Below are positions 13,236-22,923 of a DNA stretch of 64,000 bases, piece by piece. A model generated the notes under the pieces. That model saw only the letters and a list, made by a program, of their open reading frames with translations, had not been told where the DNA came from and did no database searches. Made by a program: the position numbers and the translations under genes. Each line of letters begins with the position of its first letter. Positions within the stretch are counted from its first letter, which is position 1. This DNA is from Vibrio hangzhouensis (GTDB lineage Bacteria; Pseudomonadota; Gammaproteobacteria; Enterobacterales; Vibrionaceae), in assembly GCF_900107935.1 (NCBI RefSeq), contig NZ_FNVG01000010.1, forward strand, positions 62,001-126,000, given 5' to 3'.

Positions 13236-13934
13236 CTACCCTTGCCAACGCTGATTTACTAGCCTTTGATGAGGCCTAAAGCGGGTTTTGTAGTTCATCG
13301 CTGCACAGTCATCGATCTGATAGCCTAAATACAGCCACTGTTTATTGTATTGTTGACAGAAGTCTAATTGGCACAGAACAGCATATGTACCAAGGGATAG
13401 CGGATAGTCTGGATCGTAGAAAGTATAGAAGGCACTTGCGCTGTCTTCGAGAACATCGGTAATCGCAACACCGATGAGTGTATCCCCATCAAACACATTA
13501 AGATAATGCATCGATAGCCATGAGCACTGGGCAAAATCGAAAAATTCCCGCTCGCGAGGTGGATACATGCTGCCAGAGGAATGTCGGTGCTCGATATAAC
13601 GAGAGTAGAGTTCGAACCAATCGGAATGCAGCTCGGTCGAGATTTCCCAGCGCAGATGCCTGGCTTTTGAGCGTAGCCGTTTCTGACTCTTTGAAGGATG
13701 AAATTCAGCAACTTTGACTCTGAGAGCATCGCAGGCCAGACAGTGATCGCACTGCGGTTTGTATATCGCATCACCGCTGCGACGAAAACCGTTTGCTAAT
13801 AGCATTTCGTAGTTACTGTCACAGTGAAGTTCTTTTTCGAGTACGATCGCGACTCGCTCTTCACGTCCCGGCAGGTAACTGCAATCTTGCTTACGACTTA
13901 ATCCTATCCTGATTTGCTGTACAGCCATATTCAT
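13236..13934 (-). CDS. bpt: Aspartate/glutamate leucyltransferase Bpt
   Basis: Transfers leucine from Leu-tRNA to proteins with N-terminal Asp or Glu, making them ClpS/ClpAP substrates. The family (ATE-like) is widely annotated as arginyltransferase, but the Vibrio vulnificus enzyme was shown to use leucine. The 232 residues start close to the cysteine-containing ATE_N block (DCSYLPGREERVA, PQCDHCLACD) and end with the ATE_C block containing YLGYQIDDC and MNYKTRFRPH. The ATG at 13934 overlaps the aat stop as ATGA, so the two transferases are translationally coupled. Confidence 0.94.
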   Translation of the reverse strand: MNMAVQQIRIGLSRKQDCSYLPGREERVAIVLEKELHCDSNYEMLLANGFRRSGDAIYKPQCDHCLACDALRVKVAEFHPSKSQKRLRSKARHLRWEISTELHSDWFELYSRYIEHRHSSGSMYPPREREFFDFAQCSWLSMHYLNVFDGDTLIGVAITDVLEDSASAFYTFYDPDYPLSLGTYAVLCQLDFCQQYNKQWLYLGYQIDDCAAMNYKTRFRPHQRLVNQRWQG

Positions 13935-14659
13935 TTACTTCTCTCCATCTCAGTAGCAAATGATAGCTCTTGCGGCACAAAACAGGAAGTATGCACCGGT
14001 TTCTGTCGATAGGAATGAAGTTTTTCGATGAATGACTCACGACTGATTTCCTTGGCACCTAAGGACTCAAGGTGTGGATTCATGACCTGACAGTCAATCA
14101 TCCGACCACCGTTAGCGCAAAAATGTCGACAGAAGTACCACAGTGCGATTTTCGAAGCGTTGGTTGCCAGCGAGAACATTGACTCACCACAAAATACTTG
14201 CCCAATCGACAGTCCGTACAGGCCTCCAATTAAGCGATGCTCATCCCATACTTCGATTGAGTGACAGTGACCTTGTTGTGCCAGTTCGATGTAGGCATTT
14301 TGCATATCTTCATTGAGCCAGGTTTCTTCGACTGGACGGGTACTGGCACAGTAGTGGATGACTTCCGGCGTACTCATATTAAGCGTGACTCGGTAACGGG
14401 TCTTACGTTGAAATTTCTTGAGGCTGCGCGATGGGGTATAGGTTTGCGGATCAAATATCGCTCGGGGAGCCGGACTCCACCACAATAGAGGCTCATTGGG
14501 ACCAAACCAGGGGAAGACTCCTTGCTGATAAGCGCTCAGCAGCCGGGACGGACTGAGATCGCCCCCAAATGCGAGTAGGCCATTAGGTTCCTCCAAAGCT
14601 TCAAACGGAGAAGGGAAACTATAGTCGGTGTCACTGAGCTCAGTAAGGTAGATGGTCAT
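13931..14659 (-). CDS. aat: Leucyl/phenylalanyl-tRNA--protein transferase Aat
   Basis: Adds leucine or phenylalanine to N-terminal Lys or Arg and so creates N-degrons for ClpS-ClpAP. The 242 residues include EPNGLLAFGGDLSP, WFGPNEPLLWWSP, HSIEVWDEHRLIGGLYG, GESMFS and DCQVMNPHLESLGA, all typical of the family. The reading frame is open 14 codons upstream, but the ATG at 14659 (MTIYLTEL) fits the family length (about 234 in E. coli). It overlaps bpt by 4 bp. The divergent aroA promoter with its TrpR-like operator (14711-14728) is only 52 bp away from this start. Confidence 0.95.
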   Translation of the reverse strand: MTIYLTELSDTDYSFPSPFEALEEPNGLLAFGGDLSPSRLLSAYQQGVFPWFGPNEPLLWWSPAPRAIFDPQTYTPSRSLKKFQRKTRYRVTLNMSTPEVIHYCASTRPVEETWLNEDMQNAYIELAQQGHCHSIEVWDEHRLIGGLYGLSIGQVFCGESMFSLATNASKIALWYFCRHFCANGGRMIDCQVMNPHLESLGAKEISRESFIEKLHSYRQKPVHTSCFVPQELSFATEMERSK

Positions 14660-14710
14660 AAACGGATTAGTGTCTTTTCCTTTAGCTAAAAGTATACGCA
14701 ATTTTCAACT

Positions 14711-14728
14711 GTACTAGTCAACTAGTAT
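14711..14728. promoter_or_regulatory. TrpR-operator-like palindrome upstream of aroA
   Basis: GTACTAGTCAACTAGTAT contains the 7-bp inverted repeat TACTAGT-CA-ACTAGTA. From memory, the E. coli trp operator core is GAACTAGTTAACTAGTAC, so this site differs at only three of 18 positions. A possible aroA promoter (TTTCAA at 14703-14708, TATTGA at 14726-14731, 17-bp spacer) would overlap it, the normal geometry for TrpR repression. The operator call is inference from sequence match and context. Confidence 0.65.
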
Positions 14729-14868
14729 TGATTGGTTGCTAATTGAGCGCTCAATGGGTTTTAGGGCTGGTGTTTACGGGTTATTTTCGTTAGGCTGCAA
14801 TTACGAAGAATTATTGAGGATGCTTCAAATACAGGAATGAAGCATCGACAAAGGATTAGACACCATCA

Positions 14869-16149
14869 ATGGAAAGCTTAACACTCCAACCTATTAAAAA
14901 AGTATCTGGAACCGTAAATCTTCCTGGTTCAAAAAGCGTTTCCAACCGTGCACTGTTGCTTGCAGCGCTTGCAGAAGGCACCACCACGTTAACCAACCTG
15001 CTTGATAGCGATGACATCAGACATATGCTTAATGCTTTGACCCAATTAGGCGTTGAGTATCAATTATCTGCAGACAAAACACAATGCGTTGTCAGAGGTT
15101 TGGGTAAGCCTTTTTCTGTTACTGAGCCTACAGAGCTGTTCCTGGGTAATGCTGGGACCGCAATGCGTCCTTTGGCTGCCGCTCTCTGCCTTGGGCAGGG
15201 TGAGTATGTGCTAACTGGCGAGCCACGTATGAAAGAGCGTCCAATTGGTCACTTGGTTGATGCTCTGGTAGAAGCGGGAGCGGACATTACCTATCTGGAA
15301 AATGAGCACTATCCACCGTTGAAAATTGTCGGTACAGGCTTAAAGGGCGGACATGTGAAAATTGACGGGTCGATCTCCAGTCAGTTTCTTACCGCTTTCC
15401 TGATGTCGGCTCCTCTAGCGGACGCGGATGTAACGATTGAAATTGTTGGTGAGTTGGTGTCTAAGCCATACATCGACATTACCCTGCACATTATGAAGCA
15501 GTTTGGGGTGGAAGTAGAGCACGATAATTATCAGCAGTTTGTGATTCGAAGTGGTCAGCAATACCGTTCACCGGGTCAATTCCTGGTAGAAGGCGATGCC
15601 TCATCTGCGTCATACTTTTTGGCCGCTGCAGCTATTAAAGGTGGTGAAATTAAAGTCACCGGTATTGGTAAAAACAGCATTCAAGGGGATATCCACTTTG
15701 CCGATGCGCTTGAAAAAATGGGTGCTCAGATTGAATGGGGTGAGGATTACATTCTTTGTCGAAAGGGCGAACTGAACGGCATAGATATGGATTACAACCA
15801 CATTCCTGATGCAGCGATGACCATTGCGACCACGGCACTCTTTGCGAAGGGTACGACAGCGATTCGTAATGTTTACAACTGGCGCGTTAAAGAAACAGAT
15901 CGTTTGGCTGCCATGGCCACAGAACTGAGAAAGGTAGGAGCGACAGTGGAGGAAGGCGAGGATTACATTATCGTTGAACCTGCTGCAGAGCTAAAGCATG
16001 CTGCTATCGATACTTACGATGATCACCGTATGGCGATGTGTTTCTCTCTGGTGGCGTTGAGTGATACTCCGGTGACCATTAATGACCCCAAATGTACCTC
16101 AAAAACATTCCCGGATTACTTTGATAAACTGTCCGGTTTGAGCCAATAA
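14869..16149 (+). CDS. aroA: 3-phosphoshikimate 1-carboxyvinyltransferase (EPSP synthase)
   Basis: Condenses shikimate-3-phosphate with phosphoenolpyruvate in the shikimate pathway to aromatic amino acids; cytoplasmic. The 426-residue length is normal. Conserved blocks are [17 protein letters not shown] (about 19-35), [13 protein letters not shown] (about 91-103, the PEP-binding loop with Gly and Ala as in class I enzymes), and DDHRMAMCF near the C-terminus. The start at 14869 gives the expected [10 protein letters not shown] TrpR-like operator lies about 140 bp upstream, and a strong hairpin ends the transcript. aroA stands apart from serC here. Confidence 0.98.
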   Translation: MESLTLQPIKKVSGTVNLPGSKSVSNRALLLAALAEGTTTLTNLLDSDDIRHMLNALTQLGVEYQLSADKTQCVVRGLGKPFSVTEPTELFLGNAGTAMRPLAAALCLGQGEYVLTGEPRMKERPIGHLVDALVEAGADITYLENEHYPPLKIVGTGLKGGHVKIDGSISSQFLTAFLMSAPLADADVTIEIVGELVSKPYIDITLHIMKQFGVEVEHDNYQQFVIRSGQQYRSPGQFLVEGDASSASYFLAAAAIKGGEIKVTGIGKNSIQGDIHFADALEKMGAQIEWGEDYILCRKGELNGIDMDYNHIPDAAMTIATTALFAKGTTAIRNVYNWRVKETDRLAAMATELRKVGATVEEGEDYIIVEPAAELKHAAIDTYDDHRMAMCFSLVALSDTPVTINDPKCTSKTFPDYFDKLSGLSQ

Positions 16150-16154
16150 ACGCG

Positions 16155-16184
16155 AAACGCCCCTTAATCAAAGGGGCGTTTTTT
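16155..16184. terminator. Terminator between aroA and yciN
   Basis: ACGCCCCTT-AATCA-AAGGGGCGT stem followed by six T; the preceding AAA also allows weak use from the minus strand for yciN. Confidence 0.88.
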
Positions 16185-16200
16185 GTCGGCAAAACGAATT

Positions 16201-16446
16201 TTACTTGAGTGTAAACTCTTTAGATAAGTGGTGGGCCAGGTACTTAAACATATTGAAAACTGCCGTGGTTTTTTCTGTTGGCAGACCGTTACTGTCTAGG
16301 AAGTAGTTGCCCTTGAATACCAGCACGCCGTCTTTTTCCTCGACGCTATCTGCGCGCATTCCTTCTATATAATCATCGTGTTCCTGGATGATTTGGTTGG
16401 CAATTAAAAGTAGATCGAACTGTGTAATAGCATTTTTTTGTGACAT
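16201..16446 (-). CDS. yciN: YciN family protein (DUF2498)
   Basis: Small cytoplasmic protein of unknown function, 81 residues. DGVLVFKGNYFLDSNGLPTE followed by KTTAVFNMFKYLAHHLS closely resembles E. coli YciN, whose gene is also beside topA. The ATG at 16446 (MSQKNAITQFD) is chosen because upstream in-frame codons encode sequence unlike the family; an in-frame ATG at 16458 is an alternative. It is convergent with aroA and divergent from topA, separated from it by a 434-bp region. Confidence 0.88.
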   Translation of the reverse strand: MSQKNAITQFDLLLIANQIIQEHDDYIEGMRADSVEEKDGVLVFKGNYFLDSNGLPTEKTTAVFNMFKYLAHHLSKEFTLK

Positions 16447-16880
16447 ATTGATGCCCATTTCTAAATAACGACAATGGCCGTAGTGTATACCTAAGTTAAC
16501 GTGATATGAAGGTTGCTTGTTATATGTGTTGCTAATAATCGTAGTTGAGTGAATATATATCAGGTCATAGTCTGGATATTTGGCAGTACACTCAAGCGTA
16601 TCTTGCATCAACAAATTTCTTAGCTATAGTTAGCAGCAATTTGTGATGTGACACAAATTTTGATTATTGTTGCTAGTCAACCGTGGTCTTTGACGTTTAC
16701 TATTGCGCCATTTTTCAAGTAGAGAACGCATTCTGATCGGACATTTGTCGAGCAATTAGAATCTAATTGCAAAAAAACTGGTTGATCTTCTTTTGTTCTC
16801 GCTCAATAGTAAAAAGAAGCATAAATTTCGAACATCGTGCGATTAAATGTCGCAATGTGATATAGGACGTTAGTGTCATT
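16447..16880. promoter_or_regulatory. yciN-topA divergent intergenic region with an 8-bp inverted repeat
   Basis: No gene is seen in these 434 bp. The notable element is AATTTGTG-ATGTGA-CACAAATT at 16638-16659, a perfect 8-bp inverted repeat with a 6-bp spacer, about 190-220 bp from both starts. The spacing is like that of helix-turn-helix regulator sites, but the half-site is not an exact CRP or FNR half-site. No clear topA ribosome site or -10/-35 pair could be picked out. Confidence 0.45.
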
Positions 16881-19508
16881 ATGGGAAAGTCACTGGTTAT
16901 AGTGGAGTCACCTGCAAAGGCTAAAACTATTAACAAATACCTGGGTAAAGACTTTGTCGTCAAGTCGAGTGTGGGTCACGTGCGTGACTTGCCGACTGCC
17001 GGTCAAAGTACAGGTAAAAAAGCCGCAGCTGTGTCTACTAAAGGCTTAAGTGCGGAAGAAAAAGCACGCATTAAAAAAGAGAAAGACCGCAAGGCGCTAA
17101 TCAAAAAGATGGGCATTAACCCATACGATGATTGGGCAGCGAACTACCAAGTTCTGCCTGGAAAGGAGAAAGTGGTTGCTGAGTTGCAGAAACTGGCCAA
17201 AGATGCTGACCACGTTTATCTCGCAACCGATTTGGACCGCGAAGGAGAAGCCATCGCTTGGCACCTTCGTGAGATCATCGGTGGCGATGAAGAGCGATAT
17301 AAGCGAGTAGTCTTTAACGAAATCACTAAAAACGCTATCCAACAGGCTTTCCAGGATCCTGGTGAGTTGAATATGGATGGGGTTAATGCCCAGCAAGCAC
17401 GTCGTTTCCTCGATCGCGTTGTTGGTTTTATGGTTTCGCCGCTACTTTGGAAAAAAGTGGCCAGAGGCTTGTCCGCAGGTCGTGTGCAGTCTGTAGCAGT
17501 AAAACTGTTGGTTGAGCGTGAACGAGAAATCAACGCGTTTATTCCTGAAGAGTTCTGGGATATTCACGCTGACACTAAAACTGGTGATAAAACGGACTTT
17601 CGTTTGTTGGTGGCTCAAAAGCAGGGTAAAGCATTCAAACCTGTTAATGAGGCCGAAGCTAAATCCGCCGTCGCGGTTTTGGATAAAGCCACTTATGAAG
17701 TGTGCAAGCGTGAAGATCGTCCGACACAAAGTAAGCCTTCCGCGCCATATATCACATCAACGCTGCAGCAAGCGGCAAGTACACGTCTTGGCTATGGTGT
17801 GAAAAAAACAATGATGCTCGCTCAGAGACTCTATGAAGCGGGTTATATTACATATATGCGTACTGACTCGACCAACTTGAGTGCCGAAGCAGTAGACGCT
17901 GTACGAGGCTATATTGGTACTGAGTTCGGTGACGCCTATCTGCCAGCCAAACCAAATTTCTACGGCAGCAAAGAAGGTGCTCAAGAGGCGCACGAAGCCA
18001 TTCGACCTTCTGATGTGAACGTAAAAGTTGATGACCTTAACGGTATGGAAGCGGATGCTCACAAGCTGTACGCTTTAATCTGGAACCAGTTTGTTGCGTG
18101 TCAAATGACACCTGCAAAATACGATTCTACGACCATCAGTGTAAAAGCGGATGAATACACCCTTAAAGCCAAGGGGCGTATTTTGAAATTTGATGGCTGG
18201 ACTCGAGTCCAGCGTCCGATGGGTAAGAATGAAGACGCAATCTTGCCAGCAGTGCAATTGGGTGACAAGCTGGATCTTGTTGCTTTGGATCCTAAGCAGC
18301 ACTTCACCAAGCCGCCCGCGAGATATACCGAAGCCGCTTTGGTTAAAGAACTTGAGAAGCGTGGCATTGGCCGTCCATCAACTTATGCTTCGATCATTTC
18401 TACCATCCAGGATCGTGGTTATGTCAAAGTTGAACAGCGTCGTTTTTATGCTGAGAAGATGGGTGAGATCGTGACAGATCGTCTTGATGACAGTTTCACC
18501 GATCTGATGAACTATGATTTCACAGCCCGAATGGAGCAGAAGCTCGACCAAATCGCTGAAGGTGATGCAAACTGGAAGGGCGTACTGAACGAATTCTTCG
18601 AAGAGTTTACGACTGACCTTGGTAAAGCTGAACAAGATGAAGAGCACGGCGGTATGAAGCCGAACCACATTGTGATGACGGATATTGAGTGTCCTACGTG
18701 TTCACGTCCAATGGGGATTCGAACGGCATCGACCGGTGTATTCCTTGGCTGTTCCGGTTACGCACTACCACCTAAGGAACGTTGTAAGACGACCATTAAC
18801 CTTGGGGATGAAGAAGGTATCATTAACGTTCTTGAAGAGGACGTCGAAACGGCTGCGCTAAGAGCGAAGAAACGTTGCCCAATTTGTGAAACTGCTATGG
18901 ACGCGTACCTAATCGATGATAAGCGTAAGCTTCACGTTTGTGGTAATAACCCTAACTGTGATGGTTATGTCGTCGAACATGGTGAGTACAAAGTTAAAGG
19001 ATACGATGGTCCTACTGTTGAGTGCGACAAGTGTGGCTCCGAAATGGTTCTCAAGAACGGCCGTTTTGGTAAGTACATGGATTGCACAAGTGAAGACTGT
19101 AAGAATACTCGTAAGATCCTGAAAAATGGCGAGATCGCTCCGCCAAAAGAAGACCCGGTACACTTCCCAGAGCTACCGTGTGAAAACTCAGACGCATACT
19201 TTGTCTTACGCGATGGTGCCTCGGGGCTATTTATGGCAGCGAGTAACTTCCCTAAATCTCGCGAAACGAGAGCGCCTCTTGTCAGCGAGCTGGCGAGATT
19301 TAAAGAACGATTGTCACCGAAGTTTATCTATCTTGCCGATGCGCCAACGGAAGACCCAGATGGTCGTCCGACTGTGGTTCGCTTTAGCCGTAAAACGAAA
19401 GAGAATTACATACGTTCTGAAATTGATGGAAAACCATCTGGATGGACAGGGCTATATGTTGACGGCAAATGGGAAATTACCGACAAACGTAAAAAGCCTA
19501 AAAAATAA
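16881..19508 (+). CDS. topA: DNA topoisomerase I
   Basis: Type IA topoisomerase that relaxes negative supercoils. The 875 residues start [20 protein letters not shown] (TOPRIM domain) with [13 protein letters not shown] further on. The catalytic tyrosine is Y325 in [11 protein letters not shown]. The C-terminal third holds three four-cysteine zinc motifs ([20 protein letters not shown] and CDKCGSEM with their partner Cys pairs), and the tail is lysine-rich (KRKKPKK). The gene is monocistronic, closed by the hairpin at 19528-19558. Confidence 0.97.
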   Translation: MGKSLVIVESPAKAKTINKYLGKDFVVKSSVGHVRDLPTAGQSTGKKAAAVSTKGLSAEEKARIKKEKDRKALIKKMGINPYDDWAANYQVLPGKEKVVAELQKLAKDADHVYLATDLDREGEAIAWHLREIIGGDEERYKRVVFNEITKNAIQQAFQDPGELNMDGVNAQQARRFLDRVVGFMVSPLLWKKVARGLSAGRVQSVAVKLLVEREREINAFIPEEFWDIHADTKTGDKTDFRLLVAQKQGKAFKPVNEAEAKSAVAVLDKATYEVCKREDRPTQSKPSAPYITSTLQQAASTRLGYGVKKTMMLAQRLYEAGYITYMRTDSTNLSAEAVDAVRGYIGTEFGDAYLPAKPNFYGSKEGAQEAHEAIRPSDVNVKVDDLNGMEADAHKLYALIWNQFVACQMTPAKYDSTTISVKADEYTLKAKGRILKFDGWTRVQRPMGKNEDAILPAVQLGDKLDLVALDPKQHFTKPPARYTEAALVKELEKRGIGRPSTYASIISTIQDRGYVKVEQRRFYAEKMGEIVTDRLDDSFTDLMNYDFTARMEQKLDQIAEGDANWKGVLNEFFEEFTTDLGKAEQDEEHGGMKPNHIVMTDIECPTCSRPMGIRTASTGVFLGCSGYALPPKERCKTTINLGDEEGIINVLEEDVETAALRAKKRCPICETAMDAYLIDDKRKLHVCGNNPNCDGYVVEHGEYKVKGYDGPTVECDKCGSEMVLKNGRFGKYMDCTSEDCKNTRKILKNGEIAPPKEDPVHFPELPCENSDAYFVLRDGASGLFMAASNFPKSRETRAPLVSELARFKERLSPKFIYLADAPTEDPDGRPTVVRFSRKTKENYIRSEIDGKPSGWTGLYVDGKWEITDKRKKPKK

Positions 19509-19527
19509 CCGGAATAAACGGTACGAA

Positions 19528-19558
19528 GAAAACAGCATCCATAAGGGTGCTGTTTTTT
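19528..19558 (+). terminator. topA terminator
   Basis: AACAGCATCC-ATAA-GGGTGCTGTT stem with one G-T pair, followed by seven T residues, 20 bp after the topA stop. Confidence 0.9.
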
Positions 19559-20074
19559 TATATGTACTAAAACGATTATTACCAATACAGTTTATATATT
19601 GACTAATAGGCGTCTCTTGCTGACTTCGTGGTCACTGGTCGTATAAGATACAGTTATTTGATTTAATTATATTTTTATAAATAACCATAGGTTTCGTGAA
19701 GTTAATGTTAACCTCATGTGTTGAGTATGTTTTATCGGTATGGCATTCTGTGAGGTAAGGCAGAAGTTTTAATGCAACTAAGCTCAATGTGCCGGAATGA
19801 GTGTTTGCTCATTGTATTCTTTATGGAAAGCGATAATTTAGAGAAAAGCCATATGCGGACTATGGTTGCGAGGAGGCTAAATAATAGACAGTCATATTAA
19901 AAAATAGACGAAAATACTGCTCTGGCTAATGATTGATATACAAGAATCAACGTTTGAATGCCTGAACGAATAATCAGGTTCGTCATCCGTTAAAAAACGA
20001 AGTTAGATACCCCCCTAATTTATAAGTATGTATCTGACTATAAATGGAAAAGCTGTAAAAAGACGGAGAAATCA
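19559..20074 (+). promoter_or_regulatory. Long glgC upstream/leader region
   Basis: About 515 bp of AT-rich DNA with no supported gene. A hairpin GTTAGATAC/GTATCTGAC (20002-20010 and 20030-20038, one G-U pair) exposes a loop starting with six C residues, 37 bp before the glgC start. A GAGGAGG sequence near 19869 has no start codon at a usable distance, and a second GGA is in the glgC ribosome site (ACGGAGAAATCA). In E. coli the glgC leader is bound by CsrA at GGA motifs; similar control here is only inference. Other small repeats (AATGAG/CTCATT near 19797-19814) are visible. Confidence 0.45.
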
Positions 20075-21292
20075 ATGGCTGGTGTATTAGGAATGATTCT
20101 TGCTGGTGGAGAGGGTTCTCGCCTGCGTCCTTTAACTGAATCGCGTAGTAAACCTGCGGTACCGTTCGGAGGGAGTTATCGTCTTATCGATTTTGCTCTC
20201 AACAACTTTATTAACGCAGATTTGATGCGCATTTACGTTCTTACTCAATTCAAATCACAATCCCTCTATCAACATATGAGGAAAGGCTGGAATCTGACAG
20301 GTATTACTGACAGGTTTATCGATCCTATTCCTGCTCAAATGCGCGACGGCAAGCGTTGGTATGAAGGGACGGCGGATGCAATTTATCAAAACGTACGATT
20401 TATCGAACTTGCTAATCCTGAGCACGTTTGTATTTTCGGCTCGGACCACATCTATAAGATGGACATCCGACAGATGCTGGACTTCCACAAGCGTAAAGAA
20501 GCGAAGCTGACAGTTTCCGCGCTTCGTATGCCATTGGCAGAGGCCTCGGAGTTTGGGGTTATCGAAGTGGATGAAGACGGTAGAATGATTGGTTTTGAAG
20601 AAAAGCCAGCCAACCCGAAATCCATTCCGGGTCATCCCGATATGGCGTTGGTTTCAATGGGCAACTATATTTTTGAAGCAGAAAGTCTTTGTAAAGAGCT
20701 GCGTTTGGATGCCGAAAATGAGGCCTCTAGCCATGACTTTGGTAAAGACATCATTCCTAAAATGTTCCCTGAAGGTGACGTATTCGTCTATGATTTCTCT
20801 ACTAACAAAATCAGTGGCGAAAAAGACACCACCTACTGGCGTGATGTAGGTACTATCGATTCGTACTGGGCGGCGCACATGGATCTACTGCATGAAGATC
20901 CAGAGTTCTCACTGTATAACCGTAAGTGGCCACTGCATACTTACTATCCACCACTACCACCAGCAACCTTTGTGGATGCGGAACAAGAGAAAATAAGGGT
21001 AACAGATAGCTTGATTGCGGGCGGCAGTTACGTACGTGGATCTTCTATTTACAAGTCAGTATTAGGCTTTAGAAGTAACATTGCTGCTGGTTCAACAGTA
21101 AGTGAATCTGTTATTCTAGGTGATGTCAAAATTGGTGCTGGTTGTACAATCAAGCGCGCCATTATCGACAAGGACGTAGAAATTGCCCCTGGAACAGTGA
21201 TTGGTGAGGATCTCGAACTGGACGCGAAGCGTTTCCATGTGTCTCCAGGTGGCATCGTTGTCATCAAGAAAGGGACAAAAGTTGGATTCTAA
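20075..21292 (+). CDS. glgC: Glucose-1-phosphate adenylyltransferase
   Basis: Makes ADP-glucose, the donor for glycogen synthesis, from ATP and glucose-1-phosphate. The 405 residues begin with the nucleotide-binding MILAGGEGSRLRPLTESRSK and contain KPAVPFGGSYRLIDF, GTADAIYQN and a C-terminal left-handed beta-helix (hexapeptide-like SVILGDVKIGAGC). The protein is shorter than the 431-residue E. coli enzyme, as is typical of Vibrio GlgC. Its stop is 1 bp before the glgA start, so the two genes form an operon without the glgB-glgX genes found next to them in enterobacteria. Confidence 0.97.
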   Translation: MAGVLGMILAGGEGSRLRPLTESRSKPAVPFGGSYRLIDFALNNFINADLMRIYVLTQFKSQSLYQHMRKGWNLTGITDRFIDPIPAQMRDGKRWYEGTADAIYQNVRFIELANPEHVCIFGSDHIYKMDIRQMLDFHKRKEAKLTVSALRMPLAEASEFGVIEVDEDGRMIGFEEKPANPKSIPGHPDMALVSMGNYIFEAESLCKELRLDAENEASSHDFGKDIIPKMFPEGDVFVYDFSTNKISGEKDTTYWRDVGTIDSYWAAHMDLLHEDPEFSLYNRKWPLHTYYPPLPPATFVDAEQEKIRVTDSLIAGGSYVRGSSIYKSVLGFRSNIAAGSTVSESVILGDVKIGAGCTIKRAIIDKDVEIAPGTVIGEDLELDAKRFHVSPGGIVVIKKGTKVGF

Positions 21293-21293
21293 A

Positions 21294-22757
21294 ATGAGAA
21301 ACATAGATGTATGGTTTCCAGTTTCAGAGGTTCAGGGGCTCATCAAGAGCGGAGGCTTGGCGGATGTCGCCAAGGCTCTGCCAAAAGCTCTGCAGGAACT
21401 CGGCAAGCAGGTAGCGATAACCCTACCCGGTTATCAGAAATTACCAAATAAGCAAGACTACGAGTTCGTACTGGCCACTGAGCTTGAACACTGGCCACAT
21501 ACACCATATCAAGTAAAGAAAACCCATCTAGACGGTGTTGAAGTCTTTGTGATCGAATGTGATCAATACTTTGACAGACCAGAGCTATACGCAGAACACA
21601 ATAGGGCCTATGCCGATAATGGTGAACGCTTCGGTTTTTTCGCAGCGGCAAGCCTGGATGTACTACCTAAGTTGGGAATCAAGCCGTCGGTGGTTCACGC
21701 CAATGACTGGCACACAGGGTTAATTCCGTTTCTGTTGAAAACTCGCTATGCTGAAGACGAGCGTTTTACTGGGGTGAAATCTGTACTGACGGTACACAAC
21801 GCAATTTTCAAAGGTATTTTCTCCTACAGCCAGCTTGAAATCATTCCAGAGTTGCATCTGTCGGGCATGGAGTTTTTGCAATATGGCGAAGGCTGGGTGA
21901 GCACACTCAGAGCAGGTATAGCGTTTGCTGACAAAATCAATGCAGTGAGTCCAAACTACGCCGCAGAATTAGTGACACCACTTGGTTCGCATGGCTTGGT
22001 CGATGACTTTGTCCATCGCTCAAGAGACCTACACGGTATAGTGAATGGTTGTGATTATTCTGAGTGGAACCCGCGCCATGATCATTTCCTGCCTACCAAC
22101 TTTGAAGACGAACTCGATAGTATGCTTGCTGGTAAACTTGCTTCCAAGCAGGTCTTGCAGCAGGAGCTAGGGTTGCCTGAGAAGGACGTGCCTATGGTGG
22201 GCATGGTGTGCCGTTTAACGCATCAAAAAGGTTTTCACTATATTCTGCCCATTCTGGACAAGTTCCTCAAAAATGATGTTCAGGTTGTGATTATCGGTAC
22301 GGGTGAGCCACAAATAGCGTCTCACTTGAAAGATATTGCCGCTGAATTCACGGATAAGCTGGCGTTTGTTGAGGCCTATAGTAACCGCTTTGCTCATTTG
22401 GTTGAGGCAGGATCCGATTTCTTCCTGATGCCTTCTGAGTTTGAAGCCTGCGGACTGAATCAGATCTACAGTATGGCTTATGGCACCTTACCTATTGTGC
22501 GTAAAGTGGGTGGCTTGAAAGATACTGTCATCGATTTTGACGATGACCCGCAACAGGCAACGGGCTTTGGTTTTGACGAGCCTTGTCACGATGCTCTGCT
22601 TATCGTGCTGCAACGTGCACTATTGTTTTATCTTCAGCACCCTGATGAGATGCGAGAGATGCAACTCCGGGCGATGAGAAGAGACTTCAGTTGGACCGAG
22701 TCGGCCAAAGAGTATGTGAAGATGTACGACCTTGCTCTAGAGCAGGGCCATTGTTAA
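21294..22757 (+). CDS. glgA: Glycogen synthase GlgA
   Basis: GT5 glucosyltransferase that adds glucose from ADP-glucose to the glycogen chain. The ATG at 21294 is chosen although the frame is open 31 codons further up inside glgC, because the protein then begins MRNIDVWFPVSEVQGLIKSGG; the KSGGLADVAKALPKAL block is the ADP-glucose-binding signature of the family. The C-terminal PSEFEACGLNQIYSMAYGT block is the second conserved site. Length 487 residues, normal. One base separates it from glgC, so translation is likely coupled. Confidence 0.96.
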   Translation: MRNIDVWFPVSEVQGLIKSGGLADVAKALPKALQELGKQVAITLPGYQKLPNKQDYEFVLATELEHWPHTPYQVKKTHLDGVEVFVIECDQYFDRPELYAEHNRAYADNGERFGFFAAASLDVLPKLGIKPSVVHANDWHTGLIPFLLKTRYAEDERFTGVKSVLTVHNAIFKGIFSYSQLEIIPELHLSGMEFLQYGEGWVSTLRAGIAFADKINAVSPNYAAELVTPLGSHGLVDDFVHRSRDLHGIVNGCDYSEWNPRHDHFLPTNFEDELDSMLAGKLASKQVLQQELGLPEKDVPMVGMVCRLTHQKGFHYILPILDKFLKNDVQVVIIGTGEPQIASHLKDIAAEFTDKLAFVEAYSNRFAHLVEAGSDFFLMPSEFEACGLNQIYSMAYGTLPIVRKVGGLKDTVIDFDDDPQQATGFGFDEPCHDALLIVLQRALLFYLQHPDEMREMQLRAMRRDFSWTESAKEYVKMYDLALEQGHC

Positions 22758-22767
22758 TAATGAACGG

Positions 22768-22796
22768 AATAAGGCGGCTTTGAGCCGCCTTATTTT
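22768..22796 (+). terminator. glgCA operon terminator
   Basis: AATAAGGCGGCT-TTG-AGCCGCCTTATT, a perfect 12-bp stem with T-rich tail, 10 bp after the glgA stop. Confidence 0.92.
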
Positions 22797-22923
22797 ATGC
22801 AACTCACTCCATTTGCCGAAATATTTGGTAATCTTTTTTTGAGAAAATTCGTCTGGTTTTTGCCAGACACGTCTAGAATTGTGGTAACGTAATGTCCGTT
22901 ATCAGTTAGTCCATTTGAGAGCC

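Noticed and set aside
19868..19876. GAGGAGG in the glgC leader as the ribosome site of a small gene
   Set aside because: No ATG, GTG or TTG follows at a usable distance, and the frames after it stop within a few codons.
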